A stretch of DNA of 64,000 nucleotides from positions 124,001 to 188,000 of the forward strand of contig NZ_JACXXG010000005.1 of assembly GCF_014764705.1 (NCBI RefSeq), read 5' to 3'. The stretch's first letter is position 1; each line of letters begins with the position of its first letter. This document shows positions 18,970 to 26,694 of the stretch, in pieces. Origin of the DNA: Stutzerimonas kunmingensis. Its GTDB lineage: Bacteria > Pseudomonadota > Gammaproteobacteria > Pseudomonadales > Pseudomonadaceae. Both the position numbers and the translations under genes were made by a program. A model generated the notes under the pieces. The model saw only the letters and a program-made list of their open reading frames with translations. It had not been told where the DNA came from and ran no database searches.

Positions 18970-20208
18970 ATGGCTGTTTCCCCCGACCTGTTGCTTAGAT
19001 CCCCATCCGTCGACGCGCGCCCAAAAGCGGCGGCCAAAGCGCCAGAAGCACCGCGCGAAGGGCGAGACAGCGGCAGCGCCAGCTTCTCCGATGTCTACGC
19101 CAAGGAGCGTCAGACGAAGCCAGCCGAGCGCCCGGTGCGCAACGAGGCCAGCCGCGACAAGCCGGTCGAGAACAAGCGCGAGCAGGAAACGGCGGAGGCG
19201 ACCACCGACGAGAAGCCGGCGGTTGCCGAAAGCGGCAATACCTTGCCTCCCGAAACGCCGGCTGAGGAAATTCCGGAGGCGGAGCTCGATCCAATGCTGC
19301 TGCTTGGTCTTGGCACGCAGTTCGTGGCGGAGTCCGAAGCCCAGCCTGAAACCGAGGTCGATGCTGTCTCCCTGCTTCCGGGGCTGCCGACGGCCGCTGC
19401 CGGCATTGCCGGCGATGAGGCTGTCGATGCGGACGAAGCAGCACTGGCCGGCATGCGTACGCTGACCGAAACCCCGGCAGCCATGCAGAAGACGGCCCAG
19501 CAGCAATTGCAGAACCCGCTGACCGATGCGCAGGCGAAGGCCTCGGCTGACGATGGCTTTGCCAGCGCGTTGCTGGCGAGTCAGGACGCGGGTGAGGGCG
19601 AAGAGCTCGATGTGGAATTGCTGACCAAGGACCTGCTGGAAAGCGTGGAGGCGCCAAAGGAGAGTCGTGCCAGCGCCAGCGAACTGGCTGCGGGACGCCT
19701 CAACCCCTTGAGCCAGACCATCGCTCAGCAGGTGCAGCAATCGCAGCGTCCGCAACTGGTGCCGGGTCAACCGGTACAGATGCAGCAGTCCGGCTGGAGC
19801 GAGGCGGTCGTCGACCGCGTGATGTGGCTGTCCAGCCAGAATCTCAAGTCGGCGGAAATCCAACTCGACCCGGCTGAACTCGGTCGTATGGAAGTACGCA
19901 TCGACCTGACCAAGGACCAGGCGCAGGTGACCTTCCTCAGCCCGCATGCGGGGGTGCGCGACGCGTTGGAAGGGCAGATGCAGCGACTACGGGAAATGTT
20001 CACCCAGCAGGGCATGAACCTGATGGACGTGAACGTATCCGATCAGTCGCTGGCGCGTGGCTGGCAAGGCGGAGCCGATGGTGGTTCCTCGCGGGGTGGA
20101 GCGTCGGGTGAGGGGGATCTGGCAGGCGAGGAGCTGGAGCTCGGCGTGACGGAAATCGCCTCCAATCGTGCCGCCGGTGATCGCGGACTCGTCGACTACT
20201 ACGCCTGA
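18970..20208 (+). CDS. fliK: flagellar hook-length control protein FliK
   Basis: 412-residue secreted ruler. It measures hook length and signals FlhB to switch export from hook to filament subunits. The N-terminal two thirds are low-complexity, rich in Glu, Ala and Pro. The conserved FliK C-terminal domain spans ~272-360 (EAVVDRVMWLSSQ, IQLDPAELGRMEVRID, FLSPHAGVRDALE). Starts ATG 18970, 40 nt downstream of a sigma-54 element, and is followed by a terminator-like hairpin. A second FliK-like gene lies at 41.7-43.2 kb. Confidence 0.95.
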   Translation: MAVSPDLLLRSPSVDARPKAAAKAPEAPREGRDSGSASFSDVYAKERQTKPAERPVRNEASRDKPVENKREQETAEATTDEKPAVAESGNTLPPETPAEEIPEAELDPMLLLGLGTQFVAESEAQPETEVDAVSLLPGLPTAAAGIAGDEAVDADEAALAGMRTLTETPAAMQKTAQQQLQNPLTDAQAKASADDGFASALLASQDAGEGEELDVELLTKDLLESVEAPKESRASASELAAGRLNPLSQTIAQQVQQSQRPQLVPGQPVQMQQSGWSEAVVDRVMWLSSQNLKSAEIQLDPAELGRMEVRIDLTKDQAQVTFLSPHAGVRDALEGQMQRLREMFTQQGMNLMDVNVSDQSLARGWQGGADGGSSRGGASGEGDLAGEELELGVTEIASNRAAGDRGLVDYYA

Positions 20209-20230
20209 GTCATCCGCTTTTAGGGATAAT

Positions 20231-20262
20231 CCGGCGCCGCGGTTCAGGTGCGCGCCGGTTTT
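20231..20262 (+). terminator. probable terminator after fliK
   Basis: CCGGCGC and GCGCCGG arms (7 bp) with a 14-nt loop, followed by TTTT, 22 nt after the fliK stop and before the fliL promoter. Confidence 0.5.
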
Positions 20263-20387
20263 CCGCCGCCCGTCGCTGCAATCGCTTTCGCGTCGCCTAT
20301 CCAGGCGTTATCTCCATCCTTTTCCTGATACCTTGTGAGCGCACTGCCTGGAGCCCGAGGCTGCGCCGTACCGGCGTGCATTGACGT

Positions 20388-20402
20388 TGGCACAGCTGTT
20401 GC
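20388..20402 (+). promoter_or_regulatory. sigma-54 promoter of the fliLMNOPQR-flhB operon
   Basis: TGGCAC-N5-TTGC with exact 10-nt spacing between GG (20389-20390) and GC (20401-20402), 50 nt before fliL. The best consensus match among the five found here, together with the fliE site. Confidence 0.88.
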
Positions 20403-20452
20403 TCCTAACTCCTGAAATCAGAATCGAACGCTGTTGATGACGGATATTTGGC

Positions 20453-20986
20453 ATGGCTAAGAAACAGGCTCCACCAACAGTGCCGCCAACCGGACCGGAA
20501 GCGGAGCCGGCAGGCAAGGGAAAGCTGAAACTCATCCTGGTGATCGTGGTCGCCATGTTGGTGGCCGTAGGGCTTTCCATCGGCGGTACGCTTTACTTCA
20601 TGAACAAGGGCGGCGACCTTGGTGACGACAAGGCCGAAGAGGCCGCGAACACTGCCTCGGGCAAGCAGCCGGCGATCTATGAAGTCCTGATGCCGGCCTT
20701 CGTGGTCAATTTCAGCAACAAGGGACGCCAGCGTTACATGCAGGTCAGCATCGCGTTGATGTCGCGTGATCAGGCTGCGCTGGATGCACTGAAAGTGCAT
20801 ATGCCGTTGTTGCGCAACCGACTGGTCATGCTGTTCTCCAGTCAGGACTTCGAGGCGTTGAAAACGCCCGTGGGCAAGGAAATGCTGCGTCAGCAGGCGA
20901 CTGCCAGCGTGCAGGAACTGGCGCAGAAGGAAATTGGCAAGCTTGCCGTCGAGCAAGTGCTTTTCACCAACTTCGTATTGCAATAG
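20453..20986 (+). CDS. fliL: flagellar basal-body-associated protein FliL
   Basis: 177-residue single-pass inner-membrane protein that surrounds and supports the stator. A short Pro-rich cytoplasmic tail precedes a TM helix at ~25-50 (LKLILVIVVAMLVAVGLSIGG). A periplasmic stomatin-like domain follows (PAFVVNFSNKGRQRYMQVSIAL) and ends in LFTNFVLQ. First gene of the operon; 13 nt to fliM. Confidence 0.96.
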   Translation: MAKKQAPPTVPPTGPEAEPAGKGKLKLILVIVVAMLVAVGLSIGGTLYFMNKGGDLGDDKAEEAANTASGKQPAIYEVLMPAFVVNFSNKGRQRYMQVSIALMSRDQAALDALKVHMPLLRNRLVMLFSSQDFEALKTPVGKEMLRQQATASVQELAQKEIGKLAVEQVLFTNFVLQ

Positions 20987-20999
20987 AAGGCTGCCGCAG

Positions 21000-21971
21000 A
21001 TGGCTGTTCAAGACCTGCTCTCGCAAGACGAGATCGATGCGCTCCTGCACGGGGTCGACGACGGTCTGGTGGATACCGAAAGCGATTCCGAGCCGGGGTC
21101 CATCAAGAGCTACGACCTGACCAGTCAGGACCGCATCGTGCGTGGGCGCATGCCTACGCTGGAAATGATCAACGAGCGTTTCGCCCGTTACACCCGGATT
21201 AGCATGTTCAACCTGCTGCGCCGCTCTGCCGATGTGTCGGTGGGTGGCGTGCAGGTGATGAAGTTCGGCGAGTACGTGCATTCGCTGTATGTACCCACCA
21301 GCCTCAATCTGGTGAAGATGAAGCCGCTGCGTGGCACGGCGCTGTTCATCCTCGACGCCAAGCTGGTGTTCAAGCTGGTGGACAACTTCTTCGGCGGCGA
21401 CGGTCGCCACGCCAAGATCGAGGGGCGCGAGTTCACCCCGACCGAGTTGCGCGTCGTGCGCATGGTGCTCGATCAGGCCTTCACCGATCTCAAGGAAGCC
21501 TGGCACGCGGTGCTGGACGTCAACTTCGAGTACGTCAACTCGGAAGTGAACCCGGCTCTGGCCAACATCGTCAGCCCCAGCGAAGTGGTGGTGGTTTCCA
21601 CCTTCCACATCGAACTGGACAGTGGTGGCGGCGATCTGCACGTGACCATGCCTTATTCGATGATCGAGCCGATCCGCGAAATGCTGGATGCCGGCTTCCA
21701 GTCGGACGTCAGTGACCAGGATGAGCGTTGGGTCAAGGCGCTGCGTGAAGACATTCTCGACGTCAGCGTTCCGCTGGGCGCAACTGTCGTCAGGCGGCAA
21801 CTGAAATTGCGCGACATTCTGAACATGCAGCCCGGCGATGTGATCCCGGTGGAAATGCCAGAAGACATGATCATGCGTGCCAATGGCATGCCGTCCTTCA
21901 AGGTCAAGCTGGGTGCCCACAAGGGCAACCTGGCATTGCAGGTGCTGGAGCCCGTGGTCCGCCCACGCTGA
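21000..21971 (+). CDS. fliM: flagellar motor switch protein FliM
   Basis: 323-residue C-ring protein that receives CheY-P. The N-terminal CheY-docking peptide is intact (SQDEIDALLHG, residues ~8-18). A middle CheC-like domain and a C-terminal SpoA/FliN-like domain follow (VPLGATVVRRQLKLRDILNM). I chose ATG 21000 because the docking peptide must be near the N-terminus; an upstream in-frame start at 20934 would lie inside fliL. Confidence 0.97.
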   Translation: MAVQDLLSQDEIDALLHGVDDGLVDTESDSEPGSIKSYDLTSQDRIVRGRMPTLEMINERFARYTRISMFNLLRRSADVSVGGVQVMKFGEYVHSLYVPTSLNLVKMKPLRGTALFILDAKLVFKLVDNFFGGDGRHAKIEGREFTPTELRVVRMVLDQAFTDLKEAWHAVLDVNFEYVNSEVNPALANIVSPSEVVVVSTFHIELDSGGGDLHVTMPYSMIEPIREMLDAGFQSDVSDQDERWVKALREDILDVSVPLGATVVRRQLKLRDILNMQPGDVIPVEMPEDMIMRANGMPSFKVKLGAHKGNLALQVLEPVVRPR

Positions 21972-22011
21972 GCCAGCCCTTTACTCAATTCGAGCCGATC
22001 GAGGATTAGCG

Positions 22012-22485
22012 ATGGCAGACGAACACGACAACACCTCCCCCGAGGAACAGGCGCTGGCCGATGAATGGGCTGCGGCGTTGGCCGAAGCTGGCGACGCCAG
22101 CCAGGACGACATCGATGCGCTGCTGAATCAGGGGCCGGAAGCGGCTGCACCAGCCGCCCCGCGGGCACCGCTGGAGGACTTCGCCAGCGCACCCAAGTCC
22201 AATGGCGTGCAGCTGGGACTGGAAGGTCCCAATCTGGACGTGATCCTCGACATCCCGGTTTCCATCTCGATGGAGGTCGGCAGTACCGAAATCAGCATCC
22301 GCAACCTGCTGCAGCTCAACCAGGGCTCGGTGGTGGAGCTCGATCGTCTGGCTGGCGAGCCGCTGGACGTATTGGTCAACGGCACCCTCATTGCCCATGG
22401 CGAGGTGGTGGTGGTCAACGAGAAGTTCGGCATCCGGCTGACCGATGTGATCAGCCCGACCGAACGCATCAAGAAGCTGCGCTGA
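22012..22485 (+). CDS. fliN: flagellar motor switch protein FliN
   Basis: 157-residue C-ring protein. The C-terminal ~85 residues form the SpoA domain (ILDIPVSISMEVG; LLQLNQGSVVELDRLAGEPLDVLVNG). The N-terminal ~70 residues are acidic and contain SQDDIDALLNQG (residues 30-41), closely like the CheY-docking peptide of FliM. E. coli FliN lacks such an extension. Preceded by GAGGATTAGCG and ATG at 22012. Confidence 0.96.
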   Translation: MADEHDNTSPEEQALADEWAAALAEAGDASQDDIDALLNQGPEAAAPAAPRAPLEDFASAPKSNGVQLGLEGPNLDVILDIPVSISMEVGSTEISIRNLLQLNQGSVVELDRLAGEPLDVLVNGTLIAHGEVVVVNEKFGIRLTDVISPTERIKKLR

Positions 22486-22486
22486 C

Positions 22487-22906
22487 GTGCGCGCGCTCGT
22501 ATTCCTGGCAGTGTTCGTCGCGCTGCCAGCCTTCGCCGCAGAGCCGGCAACCAGCATGAGCAGCGAGGGCATGGGCGCTCAGCTGAGCAAACTGATGCTC
22601 GGCCTGTTGCTGGTGATCGGGCTGATCTTCCTGCTCGCCTGGCTGCTGCGTCGGGTTCAGCAGCTGAACCCCCGCGGCACTCAGGTGATCAAGCTGATCT
22701 CCACCCAGGCGCTGGGGCCTCGCGAGCGGCTGGTGCTGGTCCAGGTTGGCGGCGAGCAGATTCTGATCGGCCTCAGTGGCGGCCGCATCACGCCATTGCA
22801 CGTGATGCAGGAGCCGGTACATCTGCCGGACGCCGAGCCGGCCAACCCTGAATTCGCCCAGCGTCTGATGGAGCTGCTCGGCAAGGACCACAAGGACAAG
22901 CCTTGA
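22487..22906 (+). CDS. fliO: flagellar biosynthesis protein FliO
   Basis: 139-residue membrane protein that assists assembly of the FliP ring in the export gate. It has a signal-like N-terminus (GTG start; [19 protein letters not shown]), one TM helix (~28-48, [21 protein letters not shown]), and a small cytoplasmic domain ([19 protein letters not shown]). It lies one base after fliN and overlaps fliP by one base. Confidence 0.93.
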   Translation: MRALVFLAVFVALPAFAAEPATSMSSEGMGAQLSKLMLGLLLVIGLIFLLAWLLRRVQQLNPRGTQVIKLISTQALGPRERLVLVQVGGEQILIGLSGGRITPLHVMQEPVHLPDAEPANPEFAQRLMELLGKDHKDKP

Positions 22907-23682
22907 TGTTGCGCATTCTGCTGGTGGTCGCGCTGATGTTGCTCGGCCCGCTCGCCATGGCGCAGGAGCCTTCCGGCATCCTGGCCCAGGGAAACAACCC
23001 GCTCTCGATTCCGGCGATCACTCTGACCACCGACGCGGAAGGGCAGCAGGAATACTCGGTCAGCCTGCAGATTCTGCTGATCATGACGGCGCTGAGCTTC
23101 ATTCCGGCGTTCGTCATGCTGATGACCAGCTTCACCCGCATCATCATCGTGTTTTCCATCCTGCGTCAGGCGCTTGGCCTGCAGCAGACACCGTCGAACC
23201 AGATCCTCATCGGCCTGACCCTGTTCCTCACGCTATTCATCATGGCGCCGGTGTTCGAGCGGATTAACCAGGAAGCGCTGCAGCCTTACCTCAGCGAGCA
23301 GATCCCGGCGCAGGAAGCGATTGCCCGCGCCGAAGTACCGCTCAAGGGCTTCATGCTGGCGCAGACCCGTGAGAGCGATCTTGAGCTTTTTGTCAGGCTG
23401 TCACGACGCACCGATATCGCATCGCCGGAAGCTGCACCGATGACCATCCTGGTGCCAGCGTTCGTCACCTCCGAGCTGAAGACGGCGTTCCAGATCGGCT
23501 TCATGATCTTCATTCCCTTCCTGATCATCGACATGGTGGTGGCCAGCGTGCTCATGGCGATGGGCATGATGATGCTGTCGCCGCTGATCATCTCGTTGCC
23601 GTTCAAGATCATGCTGTTCGTGCTGGTGGACGGCTGGGGTCTGATAATCGGCACGCTGGCCGGTAGCTTCGGCACGCTTTAG
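22906..23682 (+). CDS. fliP: flagellar export gate protein FliP
   Basis: 258-residue core component of the FliPQR export channel (five copies). It has an N-terminal cleavable signal ([18 protein letters not shown]), then four TM helices; signature stretches are [26 protein letters not shown] and [14 protein letters not shown]. The ATG at 22906 shares one base with the fliO stop. A TTG three bases earlier is also possible. Confidence 0.97.
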   Translation: MLRILLVVALMLLGPLAMAQEPSGILAQGNNPLSIPAITLTTDAEGQQEYSVSLQILLIMTALSFIPAFVMLMTSFTRIIIVFSILRQALGLQQTPSNQILIGLTLFLTLFIMAPVFERINQEALQPYLSEQIPAQEAIARAEVPLKGFMLAQTRESDLELFVRLSRRTDIASPEAAPMTILVPAFVTSELKTAFQIGFMIFIPFLIIDMVVASVLMAMGMMMLSPLIISLPFKIMLFVLVDGWGLIIGTLAGSFGTL

Positions 23683-23693
23683 GAACCACGCAT

Positions 23694-23963
23694 ATGACTC
23701 CAGAAGTAGCGGTGGACCTGTTTCGCGAAGGGTTGTGGATGACGGCGATGATCGTCGGCGTGCTGGTGGTGCCAAGCCTGCTGGTCGGCCTGGTGGTGGC
23801 GATGTTCCAGGCCGCGACGCAGATCAACGAGCAAACCCTGAGCTTCCTGCCGCGCCTGCTGGTGATGCTGCTGACGCTGATCTGGGCTGGGCCATGGCTG
23901 GTGCGCGAGCTGATGGAGTACACCCAGAACCTTGTCCAGAACATTCCGTTGCTGATCGGGTAA
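23694..23963 (+). CDS. fliQ: flagellar export gate protein FliQ
   Basis: 89-residue protein with two TM helices that completes the FliPQR channel. Family features are the MTPEVAVDLFREGLW N-terminus, VPSLLVGLVVAMFQAATQINEQTLSFLPR, and a final polar tail. Normal length. It lies 11 nt after fliP and 4 nt before fliR. Confidence 0.97.
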   Translation: MTPEVAVDLFREGLWMTAMIVGVLVVPSLLVGLVVAMFQAATQINEQTLSFLPRLLVMLLTLIWAGPWLVRELMEYTQNLVQNIPLLIG

Positions 23964-23967
23964 GCGC

Positions 23968-24744
23968 GTGCTTGAGCTGAGCAATGCGCAGATCGGCGGC
24001 TGGGTAGGGCAGTTCCTGCTGCCGCTGTTCCGCATCGCCGCCTTGCTGATGAGTATGCCGCTGATTGGTACGCAGCTGGTGCCGATGAGGGTGCGGCTTT
24101 ACCTGTCGCTGGCCATCGCCCTGGTACTGGTGCCGACGTTGCCGCCCATGCCGGTGGTCGAGTCGCTCAGCCTGGCCTCGTTGCTGCTGATCGCCGAGCA
24201 GCTGGTGATCGGTGTGATGCTGGGGTTCGTCCTGCAGCTTTTCTTCCACGTGTTCATCGTGTCCGGCCAGTTGCTGGCCATGCAGATGGGCCTGGGTTTC
24301 GCGTCGATGGTCGATCCTGCCAACGGCATCTCGGTGCCGGTGCTCGGTCAGTTCTTCAACATGCTGGTGATCCTGTTGTTCCTCTCGGTAAACGGCCATC
24401 TGGTGGTGCTGGAGATTCTTGCCGAGAGCTTCGTGACGCTGCCGGTAGGTGGTGGTCTGTCGACCAATCATTACTGGGAGGTGGCGGGCAAGCTGGGCTG
24501 GGTGCTGGGCGCCGGCCTGCTGCTGGTGCTGCCGGCGATTACCGCACTGCTGGTGGTGAACCTGGCGTTCGGCCTGATGACGCGGGCCGCGCCGCAATTG
24601 AACATCTTCTCCATTGGCTTTCCGTTGACCCTGGTGCTGGGCCTGATCATCGTCTGGATCGGCATGGCGGACATCTTTGCGCAGTACCAGGTTTTTGTCA
24701 GCGAGGCGCTGGCCATGCTGCGTGAACTGGCGGGAGCGCGCTGA
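23968..24744 (+). CDS. fliR: flagellar export gate protein FliR
   Basis: 258-residue polytopic membrane protein, single copy in the export gate and partner of FlhB. About six hydrophobic segments are visible, with the conserved LFFHVFIVSGQLLAMQMGLGF and LAFGLMTRAAPQLNIFSIGFP stretches. GTG start at 23968, with no better ATG nearby. Confidence 0.95.
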   Translation: MLELSNAQIGGWVGQFLLPLFRIAALLMSMPLIGTQLVPMRVRLYLSLAIALVLVPTLPPMPVVESLSLASLLLIAEQLVIGVMLGFVLQLFFHVFIVSGQLLAMQMGLGFASMVDPANGISVPVLGQFFNMLVILLFLSVNGHLVVLEILAESFVTLPVGGGLSTNHYWEVAGKLGWVLGAGLLLVLPAITALLVVNLAFGLMTRAAPQLNIFSIGFPLTLVLGLIIVWIGMADIFAQYQVFVSEALAMLRELAGAR

Positions 24745-24771
24745 TGAGAGTGGCAGGGTCGGAGGTCGCGC

Positions 24772-25908
24772 ATGGCTGAGAGCGAAAGCGGCGCCGACAA
24801 AAGCGAGGAACCCACAGAGAAACGCCTGCGCGAATCCCGCGAAAAAGGGCAGTTGGCCCGTTCCCGCGAGCTCAGCACGGTCGCAGTGACCCTGGGCGGT
24901 ATCGGCGGGCTGCTGGCGTCTGGCGCAGGTCTGGCGCAGAGCCTGATGGCGATGATGCAGGGTACCTTCGAGCTGAGCCGGGAAACGCTGCTCGACGAAG
25001 GCTCCATGGTACGACTGCTGATGGGCAGCGGCATGATTGCGCTGGAGGCGATCATGCCGCTGGTGATCGCCTTGCTGATCGCATCGATCGTCGGCCCGGT
25101 ATCGCTGGGTGGCTGGTTGTTCTCGGCCAAGGCGATGGCGCCGAAGATGAGCCGGATGAATCCGGCTGCCGGGCTCAAGCGGATGTTCTCCACCAAGGCG
25201 CTGGTCGAGCTGCTCAAGGCGCTGGGCAAGTTTCTCGTGGTACTCGGCGTGGCGTTGCTGGTGCTTTCGGCCTATCAGGACGATCTGCTGTCCATCGCCA
25301 AGCAGCCGTTGGACCTGGCCATCATGCACAGTGCCGAGGTGGTTGGCTGGTGCGCCCTTTGGATGGCCTGCGGCTTGATCCTGATCGCGGCGGTGGATGT
25401 GCCGTTCCAGCTCTGGGACAACAAGCAGAAGCTGATGATGACCAAGCAGGAGGTTAAGGACGAGTACAAGGATTCCGAGGGCAAGCCGGAGGTCAAGTCA
25501 CGCATCCGCCAGCTGCAGCGTGAGGCGGCGCAGCGGCGCATGATGCAGGCTGTGCCCGAGGCAGACGTGGTGATCACCAACCCGACGCACTTCGCCGTCG
25601 CCCTGAAATACGACGGCGACAAGGGCGGTGCGCCCCGGCTGGTGGCCAAGGGCGGCGACTTCGTCGCGCTGAAGATTCGTGAAATCGCCCAGGAGCACAA
25701 GGTGACGGTGCTGGAGTCGCCGGCGCTGGCGCGGGCGGTGTACTACTCGACCGAACTGGACCAGGAGATTCCCGACGGCCTTTACCTGGCAGTGGCGCAG
25801 GTACTGGCGTACGTCTATCAGCTGCGCCAGTACCGCGCGGGCAAGGGGCGGCGGCCGGACCCCTTGAATGATGTGCCCATCCCGCCGAATCTGCGCCGCG
25901 ACGACTGA
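24772..25908 (+). CDS. flhB: flagellar export switch protein FlhB
   Basis: 378 residues: four TM helices (N-terminal ~210 residues, after a charged KSEEPTEKRLRESREKGQ lead), then the cytoplasmic autocleavage domain. The self-cleaving NPTH motif is at residues 270-273. Cleavage between Asn and Pro, together with FliK, switches export from hook to filament substrates. The final gene of the fliL operon, unless transcription continues past the hairpin at 25917 into flhA, which is unlikely because sodC lies antisense between them. Confidence 0.97.
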   Translation: MAESESGADKSEEPTEKRLRESREKGQLARSRELSTVAVTLGGIGGLLASGAGLAQSLMAMMQGTFELSRETLLDEGSMVRLLMGSGMIALEAIMPLVIALLIASIVGPVSLGGWLFSAKAMAPKMSRMNPAAGLKRMFSTKALVELLKALGKFLVVLGVALLVLSAYQDDLLSIAKQPLDLAIMHSAEVVGWCALWMACGLILIAAVDVPFQLWDNKQKLMMTKQEVKDEYKDSEGKPEVKSRIRQLQREAAQRRMMQAVPEADVVITNPTHFAVALKYDGDKGGAPRLVAKGGDFVALKIREIAQEHKVTVLESPALARAVYYSTELDQEIPDGLYLAVAQVLAYVYQLRQYRAGKGRRPDPLNDVPIPPNLRRDD

Positions 25909-25916
25909 GGCGCATC

Positions 25917-25942
25917 ACGCGGCGATCGCCGGCTCGCCGCGT
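25917..25942. terminator. 8-bp inverted repeat between convergent flhB and sodC
   Basis: ACGCGGCG and CGCCGCGT flank a 10-nt loop just after the flhB stop and before the sodC stop. The stem is GC-rich but there is no T tract in either direction, so it is only a candidate bidirectional terminator. Confidence 0.35.
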
Positions 25943-25951
25943 GTCCCAGCG

Positions 25952-26473
25952 TTATTCGATGACGCCGCAGGCGACCCGCGCACCGCCACCGCCGAGGGGT
26001 TGCGGATGGTCGGAATGATTGTCTCCGCCCTGGTGAACCATCAGCGCCAGGCCTTTGATATCGCCCAGGCTCTTCAGGCGCGGCGCCAGCACTGGCTGAC
26101 TGGCTTTGCCCCCGCTGTCGACGTACAGCGCCGGCAGGTCGCCCATATGGCCGTCACCCCATGGCTCGCCATGCTTGCCGCTGTTCTTCGGGTCCCAGTG
26201 ACCGCCCGCTGCGCCAGCCGGGGTCTGCTTGCCATCGATCTCGGCCGGCTCGCAACTGCCCTTGGCGTGAACGTGAAATCCGTGGGCGCCAGGCTGCAGG
26301 CCAGATAGCTCGGGGCGGAACACCAGCCCGTATTCGCTGTTTTCGATCTTGACGCTGCCGACCGATTCGCCGACGCCCTGGGCCGTCACGGCGTTCACCT
26401 TGACGTTCAATGTATCAGCCTGAACGGCGACCGCAGTGCAGCCGGCCAGCGCGGCGATGATCCACTGTTTCAT
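25952..26473 (-). CDS. sodC: periplasmic Cu/Zn superoxide dismutase
   Basis: 173-residue enzyme with a Sec signal ([19 protein letters not shown], cleavage before Asp-Thr). Metal ligands are visible in [12 protein letters not shown] (Cu site and disulfide Cys), [13 protein letters not shown] (bridging and Zn His), the later [11 protein letters not shown] (Zn Asp), and [10 protein letters not shown]. The second disulfide Cys is in ARVACGVIE, near the C-terminus. It detoxifies periplasmic superoxide. It lies antisense between flhB and flhA, breaking the usual run of export genes. Confidence 0.95.
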   Translation of the reverse strand: MKQWIIAALAGCTAVAVQADTLNVKVNAVTAQGVGESVGSVKIENSEYGLVFRPELSGLQPGAHGFHVHAKGSCEPAEIDGKQTPAGAAGGHWDPKNSGKHGEPWGDGHMGDLPALYVDSGGKASQPVLAPRLKSLGDIKGLALMVHQGGDNHSDHPQPLGGGGARVACGVIE

Positions 26474-26619
26474 CTGGAAGCTCCTTTGTACAAACGGCGA
26501 CGGGCTGTCGCCGGTTGCTAGTGTGACTGCCAGTTGTCGGTGGCGTTCGCTGGCGCGGCGGCTCGCAGGTCTGGCTGGGGACAGACCGTGCGGCGGGCTC
26601 TGCGACGGGCCGCAGAAGT

Positions 26620-26634
26620 TGGACCCCTTCTTGC
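26620..26634 (+). promoter_or_regulatory. sigma-54 promoter of flhA
   Basis: TGGACC-N5-TTGC with 10-nt spacing between GG (26621-26622) and GC (26633-26634), 60 nt before the flhA start. The presence of sodC between flhB and flhA makes an independent promoter necessary. Confidence 0.82.
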
Positions 26635-26694
26635 TATAACCCGGGCAGGACGCTTGTCGCGTCAAGAATTCGTTCTGTATCCCCGGGGGCTACG

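Noticed and set aside
23824..25329. 501-codon open frame antisense to fliQ, fliR and flhB
   Set aside because: Spans three certain genes on the other strand and reads as His/Gln-rich filler.
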